Shown: positions 29,744 to 38,514, counted from the first letter of the stretch. The stretch is 64,000 nt of DNA from Gammaproteobacteria bacterium (GCA_018825305.1 JAHJEO010000022.1:1-64000), one strand, 5' to 3'. Made by a program: numbers and translations. Notes: a model not told the origin generated them from the sequence alone.

Positions 29744-32728
29744 ATGGCTGGAGCAATCAATACGCAAAACAAGCGAGGCTCGATATGGCATCGTTGGGAC
29801 CCGCACATCCATACGCCTGGCACGGCCCTCAATAACCAATATACGGGGCCAGATCCTTGGGAAGCATTTCTCGGTGCGATCGAGGCGTCGGACCCGCCCA
29901 TCCGAGCGTTGGGTATTACCGACTACTTCGGCATTGAACGCTACGAGCAGGTAGTCGAGCAGCAGCGCCAGGGACGCCTCGCTAATGTCGGACTGATCTT
30001 TCCCAACGTCGAATTGCGACTGAGCATCGAGACCTCCAAGGCGTCTGCGGTCAACATTCACCTGCTCTTTTCTCCGGAAGATTCGGATCACGTCGAGCAG
30101 ATCAAGCGCTTCTTGCTCGAACTCGATTTCTCTTACCAAGGCGGACCGTACCGCTGTCAGCGCAGCGACCTAATTCGCTTGGGACGTGCCCACCAACCTA
30201 GCTTGACGGACGACGAAGCGGCCCGCTCAGAGGGAGCAAACCAGTTCAAGGTTAAGCTCGATCAACTCATAGAGGCACGGGCGAAGAACAACTGGTTCAA
30301 GAAGAACGCATTGATCGCCGTTGCCGGCGGCGAGAAGGATGGAACATCCGGATTGCGTGACACATTCGCTTCGTTCGCCGCTCAGCGCAAGCACGTCGAA
30401 GGCATCGCGAATATCGTCTTTAGCGCCACGCCGCAACAGATCAATTTCTGGCTCGGCAAAGGTAGCGCATCCGTCGCTGAACTGGAAAGCCAATACAACG
30501 GCCTCAAGCCTTGCTTGCACGGTTCAGATGCGCATACAGCCACTAAAGTTGGACAGCCAGATGAGAGTCGCTTCTGCTGGATTAAGGGCGACCTATCGTT
30601 TGAGTCATTACGCCAAGTCTGCATCGAGCCCGAGGAGCGTGTTTCCATTGGCGATAAACCACCGCGCGGTGCCCTGGATGGACACACGATCAATACCGTG
30701 TCCATCACAAATGCGCCTTGGATTTCTCAAGGCACCATTGAATTGAACGCGGGCCTGGTTGCCGTAATCGGCGCACGCGGGTCCGGCAAGACCGCGCTGG
30801 CCGACCTGATCGCTGCGGGCGGTCTGGCGCTCTCCCCACATCTCAACGAGCGGTCGTTCATTCTTCGTGCAAAGGACCATCTGGGCGACAGCGCGGCCGA
30901 ACTGCATTGGGCGTCCGGTGAAAAAACCGGCAATCGCCTCACCCAGGCCGACATGGAAGACCTGCTGGACAACCCCTATGTCCAGTACCTGTCGCAACAG
31001 TTCGTCGATCAACTCTGTTCGGCGGAAGGCCTAGATGACGCCTTGGTCAAAGAAATCGAGCGCGTGATCTTCAATGCCCACGCGCTCACCGACCGGCTCG
31101 GCGCCGACTCCTTCAAGGAATTGTTGGACATTCGCCTCGAAGGCTCGCGACAGAAGCGCGAGCGGCAGCAGCACACTCTGGGCAGGGCATCCGCCAATCT
31201 CACTGAAGAGCGTGTCAAAAAGGACGGGCTCAAAGCGTTGGAGAAGGACCGCGACGAGAAAAAACGTGCTATCGAGAAGGACAAGAACGACCGTAATTCG
31301 CTGGTCGCCAAGGGTAACGAGGAACGCGCCAAGCGCCACGAACAGATCTCACTCGCCGCTGATGAAAAGCGTCAGCAGGTCGAACAGGCCAAACGGCGGC
31401 ACCAGGCTCTGCTGCATTTGCAGAATGACGTGCTCGACTTCCGTTCTCGGCAAGCACCGGCCATGCTGGCCGACTTGAAGGAAGAACGCGACGAGGCCGG
31501 GCTAAACGCCACCGATTGGGAGGCTTTCAAGGTCGACTATGTCGGTGGGGTCGATTCGTTGTTGACGGAACGCATCAAGCAAGCCCAACTGCTAGTCGGG
31601 AAGTTGCAGGGGCCAGCGAAGACCGAGTCTCCGTTCCAGCAGAACCCCGATCCAACCATCACGCTGATTCCGCAGAATGCCAATCTTTCCGACCAGACGC
31701 TATCGTTACTGGAGCAGGAATTAACCCGCTTGCGAACCTTGGTCGGCGTCGATGCACAGAATGCGAAACGGTTTACCGCCCTGTCGGACAAAATCACGAA
31801 GGCCGATGGCGCTCTGACCAAAGTTCTTCAGCAGATCGAGCGCATTCAGGGCGCCGACGAGCGCATCCGTACTCTGATCGACGCGCGCCGCGCGGCCTAC
31901 GCCGGAATCTTCGAGGCGATCCTCGAAGAGGAAGAAGAGCTTGCGGCCTTGTACGCGCCCATCAAGGAGCGTATCGACCAATCTGCCGGCTCACTCTCGA
32001 AGTTGTCGTTTTCAGTACGACGTCTTGTCGATCTCGATCAGTGGGCCCACGCGGGCGAAGCGCTGCTGGATCTACGTACAAACGGGCCTTTCAAGGGACG
32101 CGGTGAGCTGTTGCAATCCGCGCGCGAAGGGCTGCTGCCTGCATGGGCCACAGGTAATGCCGCCCAGGCCGCCGCCGCGCTGCTCGAATTCGTCAAGGCA
32201 AACGAAGCCGCGCTCAGGACCCACATGCCCGAGGGCGAGGACTTTCGTGCTTGGGCGCGTAGCGTCTCGGACTGGCTGTACAGCACTGACCATATCACCG
32301 TGGGCTACGGTCTCCAATACGACGGCGCGAACATTGAGCAGTTGTCGCCCGGAACGCGCGGCATCGTGCTGTTGCTGCTGTACCTCGCCATCGACGCGGA
32401 AGACGACCGACCGCTGATCATCGACCAACCTGAAGAGAACCTGGACCCTCAATCAATCTTCCAGGAACTGGTGTATCGCTTTCGGGACGCCAAGAAGCGG
32501 CGTCAGATCATCATCGTGACGCACAACGCCAACCTGGTGGTGAACACCGATGCTGATCAGGTGATCGTCGCCACCTGCGGGCCGCATCGGCCCGGCCAGT
32601 TGCCTCTCATCGCCTATGAGAGCGGCAGCCTAGAGAACTCACGTATTCGGCAGCATGTCTGCGATATCTTGGAAGGTGGCGAACGCGCTTTCAAAGAGCG
32701 CGCCAAAAGGCTGCGCGTCGGTATTTAG
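29744..32728 (+). CDS. PHP-domain plus SMC-like ATPase, TrlF-family-like
   Basis: 994 residues from ATG 29744, which has an AGGGGG site 6 nt upstream; an ATG 8 codons earlier lacks one. The N-terminal PHP phosphoesterase shows WDPHIHTPG (about 20), ITDYFG and HGSDAH (about 260). An ABC/SMC-type ATPase follows: Walker A GARGSGKTAL (about 343), a long charged coiled coil (about 470-800), signature LSPGTRGIVLLLL (about 867) and Walker B PLIIDQPEENLDP (about 890), then HNANLVVNTDADQV. The architecture fits DNA-end or nucleic-acid sensing coupled to a nuclease-like head, probably defence. It lies 70 nt after abiEii on the same strand. Confidence 0.8.
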   Translation: MAGAINTQNKRGSIWHRWDPHIHTPGTALNNQYTGPDPWEAFLGAIEASDPPIRALGITDYFGIERYEQVVEQQRQGRLANVGLIFPNVELRLSIETSKASAVNIHLLFSPEDSDHVEQIKRFLLELDFSYQGGPYRCQRSDLIRLGRAHQPSLTDDEAARSEGANQFKVKLDQLIEARAKNNWFKKNALIAVAGGEKDGTSGLRDTFASFAAQRKHVEGIANIVFSATPQQINFWLGKGSASVAELESQYNGLKPCLHGSDAHTATKVGQPDESRFCWIKGDLSFESLRQVCIEPEERVSIGDKPPRGALDGHTINTVSITNAPWISQGTIELNAGLVAVIGARGSGKTALADLIAAGGLALSPHLNERSFILRAKDHLGDSAAELHWASGEKTGNRLTQADMEDLLDNPYVQYLSQQFVDQLCSAEGLDDALVKEIERVIFNAHALTDRLGADSFKELLDIRLEGSRQKRERQQHTLGRASANLTEERVKKDGLKALEKDRDEKKRAIEKDKNDRNSLVAKGNEERAKRHEQISLAADEKRQQVEQAKRRHQALLHLQNDVLDFRSRQAPAMLADLKEERDEAGLNATDWEAFKVDYVGGVDSLLTERIKQAQLLVGKLQGPAKTESPFQQNPDPTITLIPQNANLSDQTLSLLEQELTRLRTLVGVDAQNAKRFTALSDKITKADGALTKVLQQIERIQGADERIRTLIDARRAAYAGIFEAILEEEEELAALYAPIKERIDQSAGSLSKLSFSVRRLVDLDQWAHAGEALLDLRTNGPFKGRGELLQSAREGLLPAWATGNAAQAAAALLEFVKANEAALRTHMPEGEDFRAWARSVSDWLYSTDHITVGYGLQYDGANIEQLSPGTRGIVLLLLYLAIDAEDDRPLIIDQPEENLDPQSIFQELVYRFRDAKKRRQIIIVTHNANLVVNTDADQVIVATCGPHRPGQLPLIAYESGSLENSRIRQHVCDILEGGERAFKERAKRLRVGI

Positions 32729-32784
32729 TCCACAGCGAGACGCCGCTTCCACTGCGAACAACACCTATACCAAGCAGAAATCCC

Positions 32785-32958
32785 ATGGCCAATTTGTCCT
32801 CCATAGAACGACGCAAGCTGGAACGGTTGCTCCGCATGGGTGGCTTCACCTTCGCCCCGCAGAACGGTCTGAACAATGAGTACAAGGTGTTCGCCTCGAT
32901 CAGTTCGAAAATGAGCGAACGGGTTTCGCCTTTGAACCCAAAATCAAAAAGATCCTGA
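32785..32958 (+). pseudogene. 57-codon remnant with a MANLSS-type N terminus
   Basis: An ATG at 32785 opens 57 codons. The first 19 residues (MANLSSIERRKLERLLRMG) resemble the start of a widespread family of larger proteins often found near defence genes (MANLS.xE.RKLERL.GM...). After Gly19 the sequence does not continue like that family and stops at 32956-32958, so it is probably a deletion fusion. Family recognition is from memory. Confidence 0.45.
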
Positions 32959-32968
32959 TTTTTGGGGT

Positions 32969-33073
32969 CTGTGGATTTGTGGTCAGAGGGCGGCGCGGTG
33001 GGTAACGGTATTGTCGTTATCCACGGCAAGACCGCCCGGTTCGCCCGCAGGCGAGCTGTCCACAAATCCATGG
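32969..33073. repeat. Cloverleaf-like palindromic element
   Basis: Outer stem 32969-32982 with 33060-33073: 11 perfect pairs (tggatttgtgg/ccacaaatcca) plus three outer pairs, two of them G-U. Branch 1: gggcgg/ccgccc (32988-32993, 33032-33037) enclosing gtgggtaacg/cgttatccac (32998-33007, 33015-33024, one G-T) with a 7-nt loop. Branch 2: tcgcc-cgca-ggcga (33041-33054). No ORF explains it. It could be a structured RNA, a recombination or replication signal, or a small palindromic mobile unit. Confidence 0.5.
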
Positions 33074-33212
33074 ACCGTCCGCTTGCCGTATTGCTTGTCA
33101 CTCGTTCTGGTCGCTTGCAGGATCGCTCCCAATGGGTTCGAGGACATTCGTACGCTGATCAATCGCGCTGCCAGGAGTTTCTGGGCCAGCTCTGGAGGCA
33201 ACTGACTTCCAA

Positions 33213-33431
33213 CTATTTCAAAGCATCCGCCAGATCCTTGTCCGTCACCTTCCCCGACTGATGCAGCCATAACAGGATCCCCAGCGGCTTCGGAATATTC
33301 CGACCGGATTCGTAGCGCGACCCACCCGACTGCGTGACGCCATAACGGCTCCAGAAATCCTTCTGATTAAGGTTTGTCTTCTTGCGGGTAATAGCGATGT
33401 CAGAAAAATCGAGCTTCTTCTTGCGGGCCAT
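33213..33431 (-). CDS. XRE-like helix-turn-helix protein
   Basis: 72 residues from ATG 33431, with AGGAG 7 nt upstream. The segment ITRKKTNLNQKDFWSRYGVT then QSGGSRYESGRNIPKP has the layout of a short HTH domain (turn plus SRYESG as the helix-3/4 part). Small stand-alone XRE proteins commonly regulate ICE maintenance or toxin-antitoxin genes. It lies to the right of the palindromic element at 32969-33073, which is downstream of its stop. Confidence 0.65.
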   Translation of the reverse strand: MARKKKLDFSDIAITRKKTNLNQKDFWSRYGVTQSGGSRYESGRNIPKPLGILLWLHQSGKVTDKDLADALK

Positions 33432-33535
33432 AGTGAGCTCCTTCGATGTGGGTGATGAAGGCGATATGCTAACGCAATGCAGGCCCGTGCGACGCCGGTC
33501 AAAGATGTTTCGTGTAGCAGACCCGCCTGTGGTGA

Positions 33536-33898
33536 CTACCCGGGATTCTCCCAATCCGGTACCGGATCCTTCTCGGCCAATCGCAGAAGAAGTTGTCCAC
33601 TTCGCTTTTCATCAAATAGTTCTTGAAGAAATCGATAGGTCCGATTCACCACATCGATCATCAGCGCCTGCATTTCCGCATCATCAAATCGCGAAACCTC
33701 ATTCCAGGGAATCTCGCCAAAAGAAGTATGGACAACAACATCGGAATGATCTCCGCGCTTCGAGTCGGGCACGATGCCGGCGTGGAGATCTTCCAAAACC
33801 GAATTGCGGAAGCATCGCAACACGAGTACCTTGGCCAGCCGCTGCTGTAAAACTGGATCGGTCACCAGCGCTTTGATGGCATTGTCTATTTCCATCAT
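33536..33898 (-). CDS. Hypothetical ICE protein
   Basis: 120 residues starting MMEIDNAIKALVTDPVLQQRL, with TGAGGCGGAG directly upstream. Soluble and acidic, no cysteine cluster beyond a single Cys, no membrane segment. It lies about 105 nt upstream of the HTH gene on the same strand and could share a transcript. No family recognised. Confidence 0.55.
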   Translation of the reverse strand: MMEIDNAIKALVTDPVLQQRLAKVLVLRCFRNSVLEDLHAGIVPDSKRGDHSDVVVHTSFGEIPWNEVSRFDDAEMQALMIDVVNRTYRFLQELFDEKRSGQLLLRLAEKDPVPDWENPG

Positions 33899-34523
33899 CT
33901 CCGCCTCAGGATATTTTCGTGGGATTGCGCTTGCTTCTGAATCATCACGATGCAGTTTAGCGCACCGATGAATTTGAAGACCACTCGCGATGCACCACTT
34001 GCTCCAGCCGACTGATCCTTCAAAGATGGTTCATGTAGCAAGCCCACTGCAGTCGCGCCAGCAACCAGCCGTTCGATTCCGGCAGCTAATGATTGCGTAT
34101 TTCTATCGATAGCTTGACCGACTGGACCTGGCAGGCCAGAGACGGTGGCTTTCACGTTCTCGCCGCCCCATAGCTGCCGCTGAAATTCGGCTGCTCCGAA
34201 GCCGCCGGTCACCAATGAGAACAATGTGCCCATAACCGGCCTTATGACGTTGGAAAACTCAGCGGCAGCTAACCGATCCGTAACCCGCCTCTCGCAATTA
34301 TTGTCCAGAGGTCTGGACTTCGGCCTCAACAGCCACTGGCGGTTGAAAGGGCTACGGCAGCAGCCAACCAAGAACGGACCGTGGCGATTGTTCTCCATTG
34401 CTGACGTTCAGCTCGTGCGCTACTCCGAAGCGGTCATTGACCCGAGGGTGCCCAGCTTTTCAGCTTGGCGACCGGCTGTGCAGCGTTTGCCGCCATTGGG
34501 TATGGTTTCGCAGTGGTCGGGTA
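33899..34523. other. Degraded zone with gene fragments
   Basis: No complete gene is convincing. On the minus strand, 34020-34064 reads LLARLQWACYMNHL-stop, nearly identical to the C terminus of the ICE membrane protein at 53337 (LLVGILARLQWACYKKHL); 34024-34061 matches 53341-53378 at 34 of 38 bases. A related shorter copy starts at about 33500 (tcaaagatg-ttc-tgtagca). An open minus frame 33895-34398 of 167 codons (VIRPVMGTLFSLVTGGFGAA) may be residual coding. This is a deletion/recombination scar. Confidence 0.5.
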
Positions 34524-35012
34524 TCACTTTCTAGAAACGCCACGAGTGATTCGGCGTTGCGTGCCACCGCTTTTGTGGGCGCCGCCGACGTGGCCGGATG
34601 TGGCGTCCGAAGACGACGACACATTGTGCGCAAGCTCATTCAGAATGCCGCAGTGGCCGGCATCCCGCGATTCCTGACATAGATCGCGCAGCCCCTTGAG
34701 GTGCCGTTCAAGATGGCGCAGTTCGCGGATTCGGTTGGCGACGTGCCCGATGTGTTCGTCGAGCAGTTCGTTCACTGCACCGCAGTCATCGGCGGGCGAG
34801 TCCTTGAAGCGCAACAGCACCCGAATCTCCTCGAGCGTCATGTCGAGGCTGCGGCAGTTGCGGATGAATCGCAGCCTGTCGGCATGCGCGCCGCCATAGA
34901 TGCGGTAATTGCCGTCCGTGCGTTCTGTTGCGGGCAGAAGACCTTCACGCTCGTAATAGCGGATGGTTTCCACGCTGGTTCCCGTGCCGCGGGCGAGTTC
35001 GCCGATCTTCAT
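34524..35012 (-). CDS. cadR: Cd/Pb-responsive MerR-family regulator
   Basis: 162 residues. The N-terminal MerR HTH (MKIGELARGTGTSVETIRYY then EREGLLPATERTDGNYRIYG) is followed by a dimerisation helix and a metal-binding C terminus with Cys in RNCRSLDMTLEEI, DDCGAVNELLDEHI, DLCQESRDAGHCGIL, as in CadR/PbrR proteins. The C terminus carries a Ser/His/Gly-rich extension (SSSSDATSGHVGGAHKSGG). It is divergent from the P-type ATPase and probably controls it by DNA untwisting at the intervening long-spacer promoter. Confidence 0.88.
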   Translation of the reverse strand: MKIGELARGTGTSVETIRYYEREGLLPATERTDGNYRIYGGAHADRLRFIRNCRSLDMTLEEIRVLLRFKDSPADDCGAVNELLDEHIGHVANRIRELRHLERHLKGLRDLCQESRDAGHCGILNELAHNVSSSSDATSGHVGGAHKSGGTQRRITRGVSRK

Positions 35013-35069
35013 GGTCGATCCATTCCTCTCATCTGTATGGGGGGGCCCAGTCGAAATGATTGTAGCCCC

Positions 35070-35100
35070 TTGACTCTTTAGCGGCTACAGGGTTTTCAAT
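35070..35100 (+). promoter_or_regulatory. MerR-type promoter of the metal ATPase
   Basis: A -35 TTGACT (35070-35075) is separated by 19 bp from a possible -10 TTCAAT (35095-35100). The spacer contains an imperfect dyad, ctctttagc / gctacaggg. A long spacer with a central dyad is the hallmark of MerR-family target promoters such as those of cadA, pbrA and zntA. Confidence 0.7.
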
Positions 35101-35108
35101 GGCGCCAA

Positions 35109-37340
35109 GTGACGCGACCAGACATGATCCAACCACCGATCCTCCGCCAGATTTCGAGCCAGTCCGACGCGTGCGGCAGCGCTTGCAGTTGTGCGAACGC
35201 CGCGTCCGCGTCGGGCGCGGCGCTCGCATCGCCGGCCGAGGCTGGCGCGACCGTGCTGCTGATTCCAACGATGGACTGCCCCACCGAGGAGAACGATATT
35301 CGCCGTGCCCTGGAGGGCATCGCCGGCATTCGCTCCATCAACTTCCAACTGTCGGCACGGACGCTGGCCATCGACGCGACCGATGCGGCATTGCCGGCCG
35401 CCGTCGCCGCCATCCGCCGGGCCGGATATGACGCCAAACCCGTCGCGCAGAGTGCCAGCGCGAAGCTCGACGGTGCGGGCAATGCCAATCTGTGGCGGGC
35501 AACTCTGGCCTTGCTTCTCGCCATCGGGGCCGAGGCTTTTCATTTCCTTGCGCCCGACACGCTGCCGTTCAAGGCGCCAAGCATGGCGCTGGCCGCGACA
35601 GCGATCTGGCTGTCGGGTTTTTCCACCTACAGCAAGGGCCTCGCGGCACTGCGGCGCGGCCAGTTGAACATGAACGCGCTGATGGGCGTGGCGGTGACCG
35701 GTGCCTTCCTGATCGGCGAATGGCCCGAGGCGGCGATGGTCATGGCGCTCTACGCCATCGCCGAGCTGATTGAAGCGCGTTCGGTGGATCGGGCGCGCAA
35801 CGCCATCAAGAGCCTGCTCGATCTGACACCGGACACGGCCGAGGTGCGGCAGGCCGACGGGCGCTGGATCGAGACGCCTGCGGGCGATGTGCCGCTGGAG
35901 GCGACCGTGCGCGTCAAGCCCGGCGCGCGCATGCCGCTCGACGGCCGGGTGACCGCAGGAGCGAGCGCGGTGAACCAAGCGCCGGTCACCGGCGAAAGCA
36001 TTCCGGTGGACAAGACAGAGGGCGACATGGTGTTCGCCGGCACGATCAACGAGACGGGCACGCTGGAGTTTCGTGTCACGGCGATGGCCAGCAACACCAC
36101 GCTGGCGCGCATCATCCACGCGGTCGAACAGGCGCAAGGGACGCGGGCGCCGACGCAACGTTTCGTCGACCGCTTCGCCGCCATCTACACGCCGGCCGTG
36201 TTCGCCATTGCCGTCGCGGTCGCTGCGGCCACGCCCTCGCTGCTCGGCTGGGACTGGACGCAGGCGCTGTACAAGGCCCTGGTGCTGCTGGTCATCGCCT
36301 GTCCCTGCGCGCTGGTCATCGCCACGCCGGTCACCGTCGTGAGCGGACTGGCGGCGGCCGCGCGACGCGGCATCCTGATCAAGGGCGGCGTCTACCTCGA
36401 AGATGCGCGCAAGCTGCGCGTGATCGCCCTGGACAAGACCGGCACCATCACCGAAGGCAGACCCCGCCTGGTCGCCACCGAGACTTTGCCCTCGGCCGTG
36501 CCGGAAGACCAAGTGCTCGGCTGGGCGGCCAGCCTCGCCGGCCACTCCGATCATCCGGTGGCGAAGGCGATCGCCCAAGGACTCGACCGACCGGAAAACG
36601 GCCTGAGCGATTTCGTCGCGCTCGCGGGGCGCGGCATCGAGGCGCGCCTGGACGGCCAGCGCATGATCCTGGGCAACCATCGCCTGATCGAGGACCGCGG
36701 CCTGTGCGGTGCAGAGATCGAGGCTCGTCTGGCGATCCACGAAACGCAGGGCCGCAGCGTCACCCTGCTCGCATCCGAACAGCAGGTGCTGGCGATTTTC
36801 GCCGTGGCCGACACGATCAAGGACAGCTCGCGCGAGGCGCTAGCCGAACTGCACCGGCTGGGCATCGCTTCCGTGATGCTGACCGGCGACAACAGCGCGA
36901 CGGCCGCCGCCATTGCCCGCGAGGCCGGCATCGACGATGCGCGCGGCAACCTGCTGCCCGAGGACAAGCTGGCGGCCATCGAAGACTTGCAGCATCGCCA
37001 CGGCCCGGCCGCCATGACCGGCGACGGCATCAACGACGCGCCGGCGCTGGCACGCGCCGACATCGGCGTGGCGATGGGCGCGGCGGGAACCGATACCGCG
37101 ATGGAGGCGGCGGACATCGTGATCATGAACGACGACCTGCGGCGCATCCCCGAGACCATTCGGCTGTCGCGCCGCACCCATGCGGTGCTGTGGCAGAACA
37201 TCGCGCTCGCCCTCGGCATCAAGGCCATCTTTCTGGTGCTGGCGATAGCCGGCAACGCCACCATGTGGATGGCCGTCTTCGCCGACATGGGGGCCAGCCT
37301 GATCGTGGTCTTCAACGGCCTGCGGCTGTTGCGTCGATGA
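35109..37340 (+). CDS. cadA: Cd2+/Zn2+/Pb2+-exporting P1B-type ATPase
   Basis: 743 residues from GTG 35109; ATG 35124 is an equally good start. A Cys-rich N terminus (CGSACSCANAA) is followed by an HMA domain with the variant motif MDCPTEE, membrane helices with the CPC ion site (ACPCALVIATP), phosphorylation site DKTGTITEG, the HP motif (HSDHPVAKAIA) and TGDGINDAPAL. CPC with an adjacent CadR/PbrR-type regulator indicates export of soft divalent cations. It begins a plus-strand operon with the reductase and cytochromes downstream. Confidence 0.9.
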   Translation: MTRPDMIQPPILRQISSQSDACGSACSCANAASASGAALASPAEAGATVLLIPTMDCPTEENDIRRALEGIAGIRSINFQLSARTLAIDATDAALPAAVAAIRRAGYDAKPVAQSASAKLDGAGNANLWRATLALLLAIGAEAFHFLAPDTLPFKAPSMALAATAIWLSGFSTYSKGLAALRRGQLNMNALMGVAVTGAFLIGEWPEAAMVMALYAIAELIEARSVDRARNAIKSLLDLTPDTAEVRQADGRWIETPAGDVPLEATVRVKPGARMPLDGRVTAGASAVNQAPVTGESIPVDKTEGDMVFAGTINETGTLEFRVTAMASNTTLARIIHAVEQAQGTRAPTQRFVDRFAAIYTPAVFAIAVAVAAATPSLLGWDWTQALYKALVLLVIACPCALVIATPVTVVSGLAAAARRGILIKGGVYLEDARKLRVIALDKTGTITEGRPRLVATETLPSAVPEDQVLGWAASLAGHSDHPVAKAIAQGLDRPENGLSDFVALAGRGIEARLDGQRMILGNHRLIEDRGLCGAEIEARLAIHETQGRSVTLLASEQQVLAIFAVADTIKDSSREALAELHRLGIASVMLTGDNSATAAAIAREAGIDDARGNLLPEDKLAAIEDLQHRHGPAAMTGDGINDAPALARADIGVAMGAAGTDTAMEAADIVIMNDDLRRIPETIRLSRRTHAVLWQNIALALGIKAIFLVLAIAGNATMWMAVFADMGASLIVVFNGLRLLRR

Positions 37341-37374
37341 CCACCGGACATTTCACCCCGATCGAGGAACTTCA

Positions 37375-38151
37375 ATGAGCACACTGGTAACAGAACGCGT
37401 CCTGAGCGTCCATCACTGGAACGAAACGCTGTTCAGTTTCAAGACGACCCGCAACCCCGGGCTGCGTTTCGCCAATGGCCAGTTCGTGATGGTCGGACTC
37501 GACGTAAACGGAAAACCGCTGACCCGGGCCTACAGCATTGCCAGCCCGAATTACGAGGAACATCTCGAGTTCTTCAGCATCAAGGTGCAAGACGGTCCGT
37601 TGACCTCCCGCCTGCAACACCTGCGGCCGCGCGACCCCATCGTCGTCAGTCGCAAACCCACCGGCACCCTGGTGCTGCACGACCTTCTGCCGGGGAAGAA
37701 CCTCTATCTCCTTGCCACGGGCACCGGTCTTGCGCCCTTCATGAGCGTCATCCAGGATCCGGAAACCTACGAACGGTTCGAGAAGGTGGTGCTGGCTCAC
37801 GGCGTCCGCCATGTGAGCGAACTGGCTTATGCGGACTTCATCGCCACACAACTTCCGGCGAACGAATTCTTCGGCGAGGAAGTCCGCAACAAGCTTATCT
37901 ACTACCCGACAGTGACCCGCGAGCCTTTCCGCAACCAGGGGCGGCTGACGGAACTCATCGACAACGGCAAGCTGTTCGCGGACATCGGCCTGCCACCGCT
38001 CGATCCGGCCATCGATCGGGCGATGATCTGCGGCAGTCCCGCCATGCTGCAGGACTGCTGCGACCTGCTGAATTCACGCGGCTTCCGGATTTCACCGCAC
38101 ATTGGTGCGCCTGCCGACTATGTGATCGAACGGGCATTCGTAGAGAAATGA
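37375..38151 (+). CDS. fpr: Ferredoxin/flavodoxin-NADP reductase
   Basis: 258 residues, the size of bacterial Fpr. FAD motif RAYSIASP, NADP-binding LLATGTGLAPFMSVIQ, and the C-terminal ICGSPAMLQDCCDLL and YVIERAFVEK are typical; the last residues stack on FAD in subclass I/II bacterial enzymes. It starts 34 nt after the ATPase gene and overlaps the cytochrome gene by ATGA. Linkage to metal export and c-type cytochromes is unusual and suggests a redox side-function in metal stress. Confidence 0.9.
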   Translation: MSTLVTERVLSVHHWNETLFSFKTTRNPGLRFANGQFVMVGLDVNGKPLTRAYSIASPNYEEHLEFFSIKVQDGPLTSRLQHLRPRDPIVVSRKPTGTLVLHDLLPGKNLYLLATGTGLAPFMSVIQDPETYERFEKVVLAHGVRHVSELAYADFIATQLPANEFFGEEVRNKLIYYPTVTREPFRNQGRLTELIDNGKLFADIGLPPLDPAIDRAMICGSPAMLQDCCDLLNSRGFRISPHIGAPADYVIERAFVEK

Positions 38152-38510
38152 AACACTCTCGACTGATTCTCCTGTTTGTCCTCGCGTCCTGCGGCGCCCA
38201 ATCGGCCTTGGCGCAAGGCTGGCAATCCGGCCGCCAAGGAGGCAATTGGGGCGGCGGTGGCTGGAACAAGCTAGAGATGTGCCAAGGCTGCCACGACATG
38301 GGAATGCGGGGCGGCATGGGAATGGGAATGGGCATGAACCGGGGCGAGACTGCGCCGAAGCTCGGCGGCCAGCACGCCGCCTACCTGGAGAAAGTGCTCA
38401 GGGCCTACCGCTCCGGCGAACGTCGGCATCCGGTCATGAACCGCATGGCCTCGATGCTGACCGACCGGGATATCGCGGACATCGCCCGCTTCTACTCGCA
38501 AGCGGAGTAA
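38148..38510 (+). CDS. Small periplasmic c-type cytochrome with Met/Gly insert
   Basis: 120 residues: signal peptide (cleavage after ALA, about residue 22), one haem site CQGCH (residues 45-49), and LGGQHAAYLEKVLRAYRSGE then RHPVMNRMASMLTDRDIADI, the class I c4/c553-like pattern with an axial-Met candidate. Directly after CQGCHDM comes a repetitive GMRGGMGMGMGMN stretch that could bind Cu(I)/Ag(I). It is translationally coupled to fpr. Confidence 0.87.
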   Translation: MKHSRLILLFVLASCGAQSALAQGWQSGRQGGNWGGGGWNKLEMCQGCHDMGMRGGMGMGMGMNRGETAPKLGGQHAAYLEKVLRAYRSGERRHPVMNRMASMLTDRDIADIARFYSQAE

Positions 38511-38514
38511 GGGA

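Noticed and set aside
32940-32966. A/T-rich hairpin (aaaatca / tgatttt) as a terminator for the PHP-ATPase gene
   Set aside because: The stem is only 7 bp, AT-rich and about 210 nt after the stop; too weak to call.
33895-34398. 167-codon minus-strand frame as an intact gene
   Set aside because: Part looks protein-like, but the frame crosses a remnant of another gene, has no good ribosome site and no recognised family, so it was kept only in the degraded-zone entry.
34524-37384. Minus-strand frames across cadA (551 and 277 codons)
   Set aside because: Antisense to a P-type ATPase with all catalytic motifs; only the CadR frame at 34524-35012 is real.
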